From the NCBI RefSeq assembly GCF_050624435.1, contig NC_134530.1:146050721-146114720 (forward strand): DNA of 64,000 nt. The letters run 5' to 3'. Positions 1-9,674 of this stretch are shown here, in pieces (within the stretch, counting starts at the first letter, position 1; the number at the start of each line of letters is the position of its first letter). Below the pieces are notes generated by a model that saw only the letters and a program-made list of their open reading frames with translations, was not told the DNA's origin and ran no database searches. The stretch is from Tenrec ecaudatus. Lineage: Eukaryota > Chordata > Mammalia > Afrosoricida > Tenrecidae. Position numbers and translations under genes: made by a program.

Positions 1-12
1 ATTTAATTTCAG

Positions 13-138
13 GAAAAAATTGCCAAACTAGAAGAAGTCAAGCAGGCCTCCATCAAAGACATCCAGGATGCGATTGATATGGAGAAGGCACAGCAGGCCC
101 TGGTTCAGAAACGCCATTACCTTTTTGATGTTCAGAGG
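13..138 (+). CDS. ATP5PB: ATP5PB coding exon (third from last), mitochondrial ATP synthase subunit b
   Basis: This exon encodes 42 residues (EKIAKLEEVK...YLFDVQR) of the peripheral-stalk subunit b of mitochondrial F1Fo ATP synthase. Subunit b links the membrane Fo sector to F1 and acts as the stator that stops the catalytic head rotating. The segment is highly charged and alpha-helical in character, as expected of the matrix stalk. It begins after an AG acceptor at 11-12 and ends before a GT donor (GTAGGT) at 139. Its 126 bases are a whole number of codons, so both flanking introns are phase 0. Start codon, mitochondrial presequence and membrane segments lie left of the window. Identity rests on close agreement with the known mammalian protein. 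Confidence 0.96.
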
Positions 139-627
139 GTAGGTTTCAGAAGTTTCTGAAGAGAATGAAGTTACTTGTTTTCCTTTAAAACAGAAACTTA
201 GACTTTCTTATATGGAATGGTTGAATAAACAACTTTATTTTAACAAGGTAAGATTTTGGTGGACACCGGCTATGTAGATACGTGTATTTAAGAATTGCCT
301 AATGGAAAAATGAATAGAATTCATATTCTAAAATTAGAAACAGAATTTAGAGAAAAATCTTTTAGAACCACACAAATGGAGAATAATAAATTACAATTGA
401 TTTTTAAATGGCATGTAATAAGTTAGGCCATAAGTAAAAGATAGCTTGATAAACACCAAACCTCCAAATTCACAAAGCAGACAGTTTCATGTAAGAGAGC
501 TTTTCACCAGTTTTGACTCATGGTGACAGCTCCGTGTTGAACTGCTCCGTGAGGTTTCAGTGGCTGATTTTCCAGAAATCTCTGGGTCTGTCTTCTACAG
601 TGCCTCTAACCCAAACCAGACAAGAAA

Positions 628-716
628 ATCTCACTGCCATCAAGTCAGTGGCTACTCAGCAACCCTATAGGACTGGGTAGAGCTACCCCTCTTGAGTTTC
701 TGAGACCAATTTTTTT
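628..716 (-). repeat. AfroSINE, 3' part, split by an L1
   Basis: This is the reverse complement of an afrotherian tRNA-derived SINE tail (CTCACTGCCATCAAGTCAGT, then the CAACCCTATAGGACTGGGTAG block). The element is cut at GAGACC and resumes at 1555 beyond the inserted L1. Confidence 0.7.
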
Positions 717-718
717 TT

Positions 719-1554
719 AACATTTTATAAGGGGCTCATACAACTTATCACAATCCATACATATACATACATCAATTGTATAAAGCACATCCACACATTC
801 CCTGCCCCAATCATTCTCAAAGCATTTGCTCTCCACTTAAGCCCTTTGCATCAGGTCCTCTTTTTTTTTTTCACCCTCCCTCCCCGCTTCCCCCTCCCTC
901 ATGTGTCCCCGGTAATCCATATATCGTTATTTTGTCATATCTTGCCCTATCCGGAGTCTCCCTTCCCCCCCTTCCCTGCCATCCCTCTCCCAGGAAGGAG
1001 GTCACATGTGGGTCCCTGCAATCGCTTCTCCCCTTTCAACCCACTCGCCCTCCACTCTCCCAGCATTGCCCCTCACACCCCTGGTCCCGAAGGTATCATC
1101 CACCCTAGATTCCCTGTGCCTCCAGCCCTCATATGTACCAGTGTACAACCTCTGCCCTATCCAGCCCTGCAAGGTAGAATTCGGATGATGGTAGTTGGGG
1201 GAAGGAAGCATCCAGGATCTGGGGGAAAGCTATGTTCTTCACCGGTAATACCTTGCACCCTAATTGACCCATCTCCTCTCCTGAACCCCTCTGTGAGGGA
1301 ATCTCCATTGGCCGACACTTGGGCCTTGGGTCTCCACTCTGCACTTCCTCTTTCATTCAATATGGTATATATATACATATACACATACATACATATACAT
1401 ATACACACATATATCTTTTTTTTTTTTTTGCATGATGCCTTATACCTGGTCCCTTTGGCACCTCGTGATCGCACTGGCCGGTGTGCTTCTTCCATGTGGG
1501 CTTTTTTGCTTCTAAGCTAGATGGCCGCTTGTTCACCTTCAAGCCTTTAAGACT
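719..1554 (-). mobile_element. L1 3' end, 5'-truncated, inserted in a SINE
   Basis: The left edge is a T tract (the reversed poly-A tail), followed by the L1 3'-UTR block CTCATACAACTTATCACAAT that recurs at 6.4, 9.7, 24.9, 43.1, 52.7 and 60.1 kb. The right edge is in the AAGCCTTTAAGAC block of the same UTR. The flanks GACCAATTTTTT (about 704) and GACCAAATTTTT (1555) look like a target-site duplication. Confidence 0.85.
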
Positions 1555-1668
1555 GACCAAATTTTTATGAGAGTAGAAAGCCCCATCTTTTCTCCCACAG
1601 AGCAACTGGTGGTTTCAAACTTTGGACCTTGGGATTCACAGCCCAACTTGTGATCATTGTGTCATCTC
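1555..1668 (-). repeat. AfroSINE, 5' part, right of the L1
   Basis: This continues the SINE interrupted at 716: ATGAGAGTAGAAAGCCCCAT, then the GCAACTGGTGGTTTCAAACT box typical of the reversed tRNA-like head. Confidence 0.7.
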
Positions 1669-1869
1669 CAATCTCTGAATTAGCTGCTGAATGTAGTGAC
1701 TGTTTGCCCTAAAGAGAATTTGATGTAGATTGATAAAATTTTCATCTTAGTTGGGGAAAGGAACAATTATATATAACGTAAATATAAACAACGATATATT
1801 TACTGCATTTCATATATTTAGTACTTGATATTATAATATATAAGGTATAAATAATATATAGTATGAAGA

Positions 1870-2066
1870 CCAATGGCCACCCTGGTGGCAGAGTGTTTAC
1901 ACCTTGGGCTGCTAACCACAAGGTCAGCAGTTCAAAATAACTAATTCACTCTGCATGAGAAAATGAGGTTTTCTTCTGTAAAAATTTCGGAAACGTATAG
2001 GGGCAGCTTTACCCAGCCCTATAGGGTCGCTAGGTGTCAGAATCAACTCTTTGGGGTTTTAAAGCT
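1870..2066 (+). repeat. AfroSINE copy
   Basis: The head reads CACCCTGGTGGCAGAGTG...GGGCTGCTAACCACAAGGTC (tRNA-like B-box region). The tail reads CCCTATAGGGTCGCTAGGTG, then TCAGAATCAACTCTTTGG. Confidence 0.85.
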
Positions 2067-2639
2067 CTGTGGATATAAAGCTGATTTTCTACCTCTCAAT
2101 TTCAAAGTAAGTTTTAGCTAAATTAAAGGTCATCTCTAAGTAAAAATGGAAAACAAGTTAAAAACCAATTGAAACCTTTTCGATATTCTTGGAGTTGGGG
2201 AATCCTTTTACAAAGAAACAAAATCCAGAATCCTTAATATGAAAAATTGTTAAAATGATCGCGTGTAAGTTAAGCATTCCTACATGCCTTAAGAGTTAAC
2301 ACAGATGGCTGACCTACTAGAAAGAATCCATACATTCCATTTGACATAAAAGAATCCGTTAGAACCATAGGCAAATGATGTGGACCGTTGATGGAGATAA
2401 AAGTAAGTACAGGTTTATTTTAAATATGTAGATTGCTTCCGTAGGTAATCTGACGAAATTGATCAACCTCACCTCCCCCAATCAGAATAGCAAGAGTTTT
2501 GGGTAGCAGGCGTTCATGTTGCTTGCGAGAATAAATTGTACAGCTTCTCTGTGGAACGTGGCATTGTGTATCACAGTTTAAAATGCTGCGTGTGCCCTTT
2601 GGATCTTGAAGAGCATGGACACTGAAGCCTCAGGGCCTG

Positions 2640-2715
2640 CATTCAGAGTCAGCGTCACAACTTTTTACCTCGTCACTTTGGGTCAGTTCCTTAATTTCTC
2701 TGCTTTAGGGATCTC
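2640..2715 (+). repeat. MIR-like fragment
   Basis: The TTACCTCGTCACTTTGGGTC / AGTTCCTTAATTTCTCTGC pattern matches the core of the ancient mammalian MIR SINE (GACCTTGGGCAAGTTACTTAA). It is short and diverged. Confidence 0.5.
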
Positions 2716-2724
2716 TGGAGTTGT

Positions 2725-2900
2725 CATGGTTAGGGGTTGGACTCCTGACCCCAAGATCAGCAGTTTGACACCACCAACCAGTCCTTGAGAGAAAGACAGG
2801 ACTGTCTACTCCGGTAAAGAGTTACAGTCTAGGAAACTATATTCCGGCTTATGGAGTCACTGTGAGTCCATATCGACTCAGTGGTGGGATTGGTTTTAAG
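2725..2900 (+). repeat. AfroSINE copy, diverged
   Basis: It has the GTTGGACTCCTGACCCCAAG head, a GAGAAAGACAGGACTGTCTA middle and the tail GAGTCCATATCGACTCAGTG. Confidence 0.7.
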
Positions 2901-2978
2901 TCCTTTACTGTTAAATACATAAAATGAACATCACCATCGTCTTGTGATGATATAAGATTTGATTGACATGCTACAGAG

Positions 2979-3290
2979 CAGTGGTTCTCAACTCGTGGGT
3001 CGCGACCTCTCTTGGGGGTCAAGCAACCTTTTCACAGTCGCCTAAGACCCTCGGAAAACACATAAATATTTCACAATCTATAATTACATATTGTTTTGCA
3101 ATTAATCACTGTGCTTTAATTATGTTCAATTGGTAACAATGAAAATACTTCCTGCATTTCAGATAGTTACATTACTATTCATAACAGTAAAATTACAGTT
3201 ATGAAGTAGCAATGAAAATAACTTTATGGTTAGGGGTCACCACCACATGAGGAACCCGGGTCTAGGCATTAGGAAGGTTGAGAACCACTG
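2979..3290 (+). mobile_element. SPIN-like non-autonomous hAT DNA transposon (312 bp)
   Basis: The element opens CAGTGGTTCTCAAC and closes GTTGAGAACCACTG, a near-perfect terminal inverted repeat. It is flanked by 8-bp direct repeats, CTACAGAG (2971-2978) and ATACAGTG (3291-3298), identical at six of eight positions, as expected for hAT elements. Internal blocks (GGGTCGCGACC, CCTAAGACC...CGGAAAACA, CAGTTATGAAGTAGCAATGA, GGGGTCACCACCACATGAGG) match my memory of the SPIN family. There is no transposase ORF. It sits in an ATP5PB intron. Confidence 0.85.
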
Positions 3291-3769
3291 ATACAGTGTT
3301 TAGAAATAATACTCAACAAGTGTTAATTACTATTTCTCTCAGCAATGTTTGTACATAAGTGCAAAAGATACTTAAAATGATGTATATATCTATTTGCAGT
3401 TTTAAAAAATGGGATTCAGCCGATTTAGATCTTTGTTAAATTTTAGAATGTTGATAGAGTTGAATCTCTTTAAAATAAAGGCACCAAATGGAAGCTGAGT
3501 TTATGTGAAAACTCAGTAGATTTAAGGGCTCCCGCAGTAAGCCTTAGTGTTTAGTAAGCCTCCTGCTCGGTATTTAAGTTCTGTTACCAGAGTAAATGAA
3601 AATTTCCCGAACTGAAAGACGTTAGAGGTCACAAATTAGAACTGATCTAAAAATCATCAGCAACAGAAATTAACTACTGAATAGTCTAAACTGTTATGAT
3701 AGGTTGGTTTTGGTTTTGGGGGATGGATTTTTAATATAGGAATAATCTTGGAGTCTTAAGGTTCTAATG

Positions 3770-3960
3770 TCTGATGACATGCCCAGAGTATGAGAGATGA
3801 AGTCTTGCTAGCCTTGCCTCTAAGGAGCATTCTGGCTTTACTTCGTGCAAGACACATTTGTTATTACTTTGGCGGTCCATGGTACATGCAGTGTTATTCA
3901 CCAGCACCGTCATTCAAATGCATCAATTCTTCAGTCTTCCTTGTTCACAGTCAGTGACAG
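3770..3960 (-). mobile_element. RTE-clade LINE fragment
   Basis: The blocks CTAAGGAGCATTCTGGCTTT and GGCGGTCCATGGTACATGCA, then CAATTCTTCAGTCTTCCTTG, match the reverse complement of the afrotherian RTE LINE. It is 5'-truncated or decayed, with no intact ORF. Confidence 0.7.
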
Positions 3961-4596
3961 TGGAGGGCCATCTCTGACCGCTGACTTCCCTATTGCAGTG
4001 AGGCAGGGATCAGACAAACCTTCATGGTCCGGCCTTTGCTTATTCTGACACCAAGCTTTCCTCCCACACCACGTTGCATTTAGGCTGTTTGATAAGTCAC
4101 TACAGTGTCCGTCCACACAGAGCTCACAGATGATACTCACAATTAAGGGGTCTTGTTAGGGAAGTTAATAGGTTACCATAACTCAGGATTAGCAAACAAT
4201 AAGGATACAGTTATTGGTCTCCTAAGATGGTTCACTCTGAGTCAGGGTCAGTGTTACAAAAACTGGCCACCTCTCTCTTAGTGATATACCTGCCTTTATA
4301 CATGTGCGAAGTCATAGGCTGTTCAGGATTCTCTCACATCAACGTGTGGCCATTCGTGGTAAATAAAATACTTTTGCATTAAATACAAAAGAAGAGTGAG
4401 CTTCATAACTAGCAGAGTCTTAGAGTTGACATGATGCTTTATACGTGCAAACTGTATATACACCAGATGTACTCATGTGTAAGCCAAGTGTTCCAGCACA
4501 TTTTTAATGCAGATTTTGTGGTAAAATTAGGTGCCTGAGCTGATAAATTCGTGTTGACTTATACTCGAGTATATACTGTCTTTTCTTTGCCCCCAG

Positions 4597-4776
4597 AATA
4601 ATATCGCTATGGCCTTGGAGCTTACTTACCGGGAACGGCTGCACAAAGCATACAAGGAGGTGAAGAATCGCCTGGACTATCATATCTCTGTGCAAAATGT
4701 GACCCGCCGAAAGGAGCAGGAGCATATGATCAACTGGGTGGAGAAGAGCGTGGTGCAGAGCATCTCAGCACAGCAG
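4597..4776 (+). CDS. ATP5PB: ATP5PB coding exon (penultimate)
   Basis: Sixty codons (NNIAMALELTYRERL...VVQSISAQQ) continue the stalk helix of ATP synthase subunit b. The acceptor is a pyrimidine-rich tract ending CCCCAG at 4596. The exon must end at 4776 for the next exon to read on as EKETIAKC, which makes the intron start with GC (CAG|GCACGT) rather than GT. The nearest GT, at 4781, would add four bases and shift the frame. Length and sequence match the mammalian family. Confidence 0.96.
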
Positions 4777-4782
4777 GCACGT
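4777..4782 (+). other. GC splice donor of the last ATP5PB intron
   Basis: The exon/intron junction reads CAG|GCACGT. GC-AG introns are a known minority class spliced by the major spliceosome; they usually have an otherwise strong donor context (AG|GCAAGT), which this site matches at all but one position. The acceptor partner is TTTCAG at 5544-5549. Confidence 0.85.
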
Positions 4783-5549
4783 GACATCTTCCCTCTCCTC
4801 AGAGTTGGTCACAAAGGGCCCCTCACTGCAGGCCCAAAACAATGGAAAGATCATTGAGGACATTGGCTGTGAGAGACCTATGTTCCAACGTGTGCTCTGT
4901 AAACATGGAACCTTCAGTTCTTTGTTTCCTGACGCCACAGTTTTCATTCAGTTTCCTGTTATTTATTTACTTGTATTTGTTTATGTGGCTTAATGTCTTC
5001 CTTTCCTCATAGATAGGCTACTTACGCATATCTGCTCATTTTCCACTGAATTATATTGGACTAGAAAAACTTGACTATAAAAGATAGGTTGTTTTTCCTT
5101 TTTTAACAGTTTTTACATAAAAGTACATACTAATATGTGCTTATTTCAGAAACTTGGAAAACAAAAAAGTACAGAGAAGTGACTAGCACTTCCATTCTTT
5201 CTACTATTTCTGTTTCACGAATGGGTTGGGGTTTTGTTTCTACAGGAAGATAGCGGCTGTGAAGGCCAGCCTCTGACAAGTGGTGGCGGTAATATCTGCC
5301 CTCCAACTACACATGCTTTCATTTTAAAAGCTGTCCACCAGACCATTCTAACTAATCCCTGAATTATTTCAGTTAGATTGCATCTCTCCTGTATTAAAAG
5401 ATTTTATTTCAAAACCTTGTCGTTTATCATATTAAATCCAGAATTTATCTTAAGATTCTCATCTCAGGAGATATGCATTTACATTGTGGTGTTAGTGCTC
5501 TTTCATGCTTTGGTAAGGTCTAACCAGATTGCTCTCTTCTTGGTTTCAG

Positions 5550-5627
5550 GAAAAGGAAACAATTGCCAAGTGCATTCAAGACCTAAAGCTGCTTGCAAAG
5601 AAGGCTCAAGCTCAGCCCGTTATGTAA
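5550..5627 (+). CDS. ATP5PB: ATP5PB last coding exon
   Basis: Twenty-five codons (EKETIAKCIQDLKLL...QAQPVM) followed by TAA at 5625-5627 finish ATP synthase subunit b. The C-terminus AKKAQAQPVM is that of the mammalian protein. The acceptor TTTCAG ends at 5549. The 3' UTR continues to about 5790. Confidence 0.96.
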   Translation, partial: EKETIAKCIQDLKLLAKKAQAQPVM

Positions 5628-5765
5628 ATGTGTCTGTACCAATCGAGACAGCTACACCTGACTCAATGGAAACTTGTCTGATGAAGTCGCTCTTTGTATA
5701 TTGCTGTCTACTCAAGTTACAGTTTACCTTACTGCAAATGAAGTTTGAGGTGGAGGTATTCAGAG

Positions 5766-5771
5766 AATAAA
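5766..5771 (+). other. ATP5PB polyadenylation signal AATAAA
   Basis: AATAAA lies 139 bases after the TAA stop. This suits a short housekeeping 3' UTR, with cleavage expected about 15-25 bases downstream. Confidence 0.75.
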
Positions 5772-5999
5772 ACACAATCATTGGCCAGTAAGCTGTTTTT
5801 CATTATTCTTGTTCTATATTTTGAGTCGCTCCATGATTACTGTGAATGAGCAGTTTGGTTTTAATGACATTTAGTGCATCACTAAAGATGACCACATTGT
5901 CGTTTAAATTTGCAACTAACCCTCACACCTTGCAATACGTGAGAAAGCAGGATTATCAAGTTAGAAGATTTTCTGAAAAACCACTTCGGTTTTGTTTTT

Positions 6000-6434
6000 T
6001 GTTGTTGGGAGCCATCAATTCATAGCAACTCTACAACAGAACAAAACAATCCCGGCCCCTTGCCAGCCTCACCAGTGTTGCTACCTTTGGGCCCATGATT
6101 GCAGCCAGTTGTCCATCTCTTTGGTGGTCTTCCTCACTCATTCCCAAGCATCGTGCTGTCCTTTTCAGGCATTGGGCCCTCCTCATACATGTCTTGACAT
6201 GCAGTCTCAAGAATAACACTGTGGATGAAATCTGCTATCCTTGCTTTTCAGGCACATTCTGGATATTCTGTTTCCATGACAAATGTGGTTTGTCACCCTA
6301 ATTGAGCTGTATCAGTCTATCTCTGGCCTTTCCTTTTCATTGTCTCACTTGGTGCCTGTATGACTGTTGAAAATAATGAGACACATGGGTCAGGGACCCG
6401 TACTCTTCAAAGATATATCTTTTTATTTAAACCT
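6000..6434 (-). mobile_element. RTE LINE, 3' portion (left of the nested L1)
   Basis: It starts with the reversed RTE 3' tail (GTTGTTGGGAGCCATCAATT...GCAACTCTACAACAGAAC), then the TTGCAGCCAGTTGTCCATCT / GGTGGTCTTCCTCACTC block. It continues through a decayed stretch to TGAAAATAATGAGACACATG, GGTCAGG and CTTCAAAGATATATC, where the L1 interrupts. The element resumes at about 7426. Confidence 0.8.
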
Positions 6435-7425
6435 TTTCTTATTATTTTAATATATCATTTTATTGAGGGCTCCTATAGCTCTTTTAATAATCCATACATC
6501 AGTTGTATCAAGCACATTTGTACATAAGTTGCCATCATCATTTCCAAAACATTCTCTTTCTACTTGAGCCCCTGGTATCAGCTCCCCTTTTTTACCCTCC
6601 TTCCCCACCCTCCTGAACCCTTGATAATCTTTCAATTATTTTATTTTCATATTTTACATCATCTGCTGTCTCCACCCACCTTTCTGTGGTTCATTCCCCT
6701 GGGGTGGGGTGTTGTACATGGATCATTGCAATTGGCTCCTCCTTTCTACCCTTTCTCTCCTCACCTTCCCCCTACCGTCATGGTATCACTGCTCTCATTG
6801 GTCCTAAGGGGTTTGTCTGTCCTGGATTCTGTGTCGAGAGCTCTTACCCTGTACCAGTGTACATCCTCTGGTCTAGCCAGATTTGTAAGGTAGAACTGGG
6901 GTCGTGGTGGTGAGGGGAAGGAAACATTAAAGAACTAGAGGAATATTGTGTGTTTTGTTGGTGCTCTTCTGCACCCTGGTTGGCTTGTCCCTTCCTTGTG
7001 ACCCTTCTGTGAGAGGATGTCTACAGGTGGACTTTGGGTCTCCATTCCAACCCCCCTCGTTCACATCAAAATGGTTGTTTGATTTAGGTCTTCTAATTCC
7101 ATGGACACCTCATAATCACATGGGTTGGTGTGCTTCCATGTGGGCTTTGTTGCTTCCCTGCTAGATGGCCGCTTGTTTAACTTCAAATCTTTAAGATCCC
7201 AGATGCTATATCTTGCAATAGTCAGGCATCATCAACTTTCTTCACCACATTAGCTTATGGACCCATTTTGTCTACAGTGATCGTGGCAGGAAGGTGAGCA
7301 TCACAGAATGCCAGGTTATTGGAACCAAGTGTTCTTGCGTTGAGAGAGAACTTGAGTAGAGGCCTAATGTCGTGTGCTACCGTAATACTTAATGTGTAAT
7401 TATATGTACATAGACCTATCTTTGT
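6435..7425 (-). mobile_element. L1 3' end nested in the RTE LINE
   Basis: It begins with the reversed A-tail and ATCATTTTATTGAGGGCTCC, runs through the shared L1 3'-UTR blocks (GGTTGGTGTGCTTCCATGTG, CTTTAAGATCCCAGATGC, ATAGTCAGGCATCATCAAC) and ends near GTACATAGACCTATCTTTG. RTE sequence is continuous across it. Confidence 0.8.
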
Positions 7426-9655
7426 TTTTTAATATGCTTTAAAGAGATATTTTCCATCACCTTTGCCCGATACAAGAAGTCTTTGATTTCTTTACTGCTC
7501 CTTCAATGGTGGTTGATTGTGGGTGCAAGTCAAATTAAATCCTTGACGTTAGTCTGCATTGACAGAGATGTTGCTTATTGGTGCGAGGATTTTTTGCTGT
7601 AGGTTAAAGTGTAATCCATATTGAAGGCTGTAGTCGTTGACCTTCATTGATAAGTGCTTCAGGTCTTCTCAGCAAGCAAGATTGGGTTACCTGTATACCA
7701 GGCTGTTAATGAATCTTCTCCAACCCCGAAGCCTAGTTCTTCATCGAGTCTACTTTCTTGGATTATTTGCTTGGTATGCAGATTGACTAAGGAAAGTGAA
7801 AGTGAAAGGATACAACCCGATGCAGGTTTACATCTTTCTGGTAGTTGGTTGCTTTCAGCCAAGTCAGCATCTGAGATCAATAATATCCTTCATTCCCAGT
7901 CCACTTTGTGTTCCAGCTTGCATTTCTGGCAATTCCTTATCAGTATATTACTGCAACAGTTTTTAAATGGTCTTCATCAAAATTTTGTCCGTGTGATTGA
8001 ATAATATCATTCAATAAATTTCACATTATAGTGAATCACCTGTGGAATGAACCAGGAAGCCATTTTCCAATTTCTTGTCATAGACGAGTAAGCACTTCCC
8101 GCATTACGTATGTTGAAACATTTCACCTGGCCGTCCATCAGTTCCTGAAGTCTTGTCTCCCCGTGCCCTCCGTGCAGCTGGGCTTTTCCATTACCATTGA
8201 CCAGTGGTAATGCTGCCATTGAGCAGACGCTGCCTTCTGAAACGGCTAAACGCCTACCAATTCTTTCCGGCACAGTCATTGTTCTATCTTTTGACATTTC
8301 CTACACTGTACACAGACTCCTTGACTACTACAACTTGAAGCCTGAATTTTCTTCAGCTCTTTAAGCTTGAGAAACACCAAGGCTGTTCTTCCCTTTGGGT
8401 TTGCTAATTTCAGGTCTTTGTGCACTTTGTTATGATCCTTTGTCCTCTTTAGTTAACCTTTAACATCTGGTCAGCCTTTTTGGTTGTTTGTTTTTTTAAC
8501 GTCATTTTTTTTGCATTAGCTAGTCTGTTGTTCAAGAACAAGGTTGAGAGTCACGTGATGCCCTTTGTGATCTTGCCCTTTAATGACGTGATGTCCGTAA
8601 TGTCTTCTCAGCTCATCTGGTCTGCAATCGTTGGTGTTTGCCAAATCTGTTCTTGAGAGGGTCTCTCAATTAAGATGAGATGGGCTAAAGATGAGATTGT
8701 AGACTTGTTTTAATTTTCTTCAGTTTCAACTTGAACTTGCATATATGCAGTTGAGCCCCCTGGCCTTGTTCTGACTGATGATCTTGACTGAAGCGTCTGA
8801 GTCCGTCTCTTCCCACAGATTTAGTTGGTTTAATTCCTGGGTAGGTCCACTTGTTAATGTTGGTGGGGGGCGTGGGGGGGGTATTTCTAATGAACAGGCT
8901 TTTTGTATTGAAACATTCCTGTCATGCAGTCACAGACGTGTTTGTCACCAAGGCCATATTTTCCATCTGTCACATTCCAGTTGCCAAAGCATCTTGACTA
9001 CATGTTTGATCAATTTCAGACTGCAGAACTTCGTCTGTGGCATTGGTTGGTTCTCCTTATAGGTGTATGGGCATTTCCCGTCACTGGCAATGTTAGACTT
9101 AAGCATAGATCTTGAAATGTTCTCTGACGGTGGATTCAAGTGCGCTGAATTCACCACTCTTCAAACTGCCGTTCCCTGCATAGCAGACCAGACGGTTATC
9201 CGTTCAAAATGGTTCATACCAGTCCTTGTCAGTACACTGATGCCTAGCATAATTTCCCCCTGTCCCATTTCATTTTAACAGCTGCGAGTTTTCCTAGATT
9301 TATACTTGACCCAGACACAATCTGATTATTAATGGTAAACTCATACCACATCAGAGGAAGAAGGTCCCCAAAGCTTCACTCTATCCATGTCATGAAGGTG
9401 GACTCTACTTTGGGGAGACAACTCTTTCCTTGTCATATGTTGAGTCCCCTCCACGACTATTCATAAGGTTGTCCCTGCCTCATCGATTTTACCTAATCTA
9501 TGTCCTTCCTAATCTGTCCTCTATGCTCACCTGACACTTGTCCACTCAGTGTGTGCCCCTGCTGCTACGCGAAATACCACTGTAGACCGTCCAACATCAC
9601 AGCAGGCTGTAAGCCACCACCGTGCGACAAATGGACAGTAGAGAGTGGTTTCAGA
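7426..9655 (-). mobile_element. RTE LINE, decayed reverse-transcriptase body and 5' end
   Basis: About 2.2 kb of the RTE LINE lies in reverse. Landmarks in order are TTGATTTCTTTACTGCTCC, GATTGTGGGTGCAAGTCAA, AAGGATACAACCCGATGCAG, GTCATAGACGAGTAAGCACT, CAGCTCTTTAAGCTTGAGAA, TTGAACTTGCATATATGCAG, ATGTTTGATCAATTTCAGAC, CATAGATCTTGAAATGTTCT and CATCACAGCAGGCTGTAAGC near the 5' end. With 6000-6434 it is close to full length for an RTE of about 3 kb. Frameshifts and stops leave no long ORF, so it is a dead copy. Family identity comes from my memory of the afrotherian consensus. Confidence 0.8.
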
Positions 9656-9674
9656 AATCGAGAGTGGCAAGTTT

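Noticed and set aside
1870-2066. tRNA gene suggested by A- and B-box-like sequence
   Set aside because: This and similar hits are tRNA-derived heads of AfroSINE elements. No intact cloverleaf was found.
4609-4857. ATP5PB exon read on past 4776 as one open frame
   Set aside because: Beyond 4776 the translation loses all similarity to subunit b. Splicing at the GC donor restores the conserved C-terminus.
7440-9655. Active reverse transcriptase gene
   Set aside because: The RTE body has many stops and frameshifts, and the longest frame is under 120 codons.
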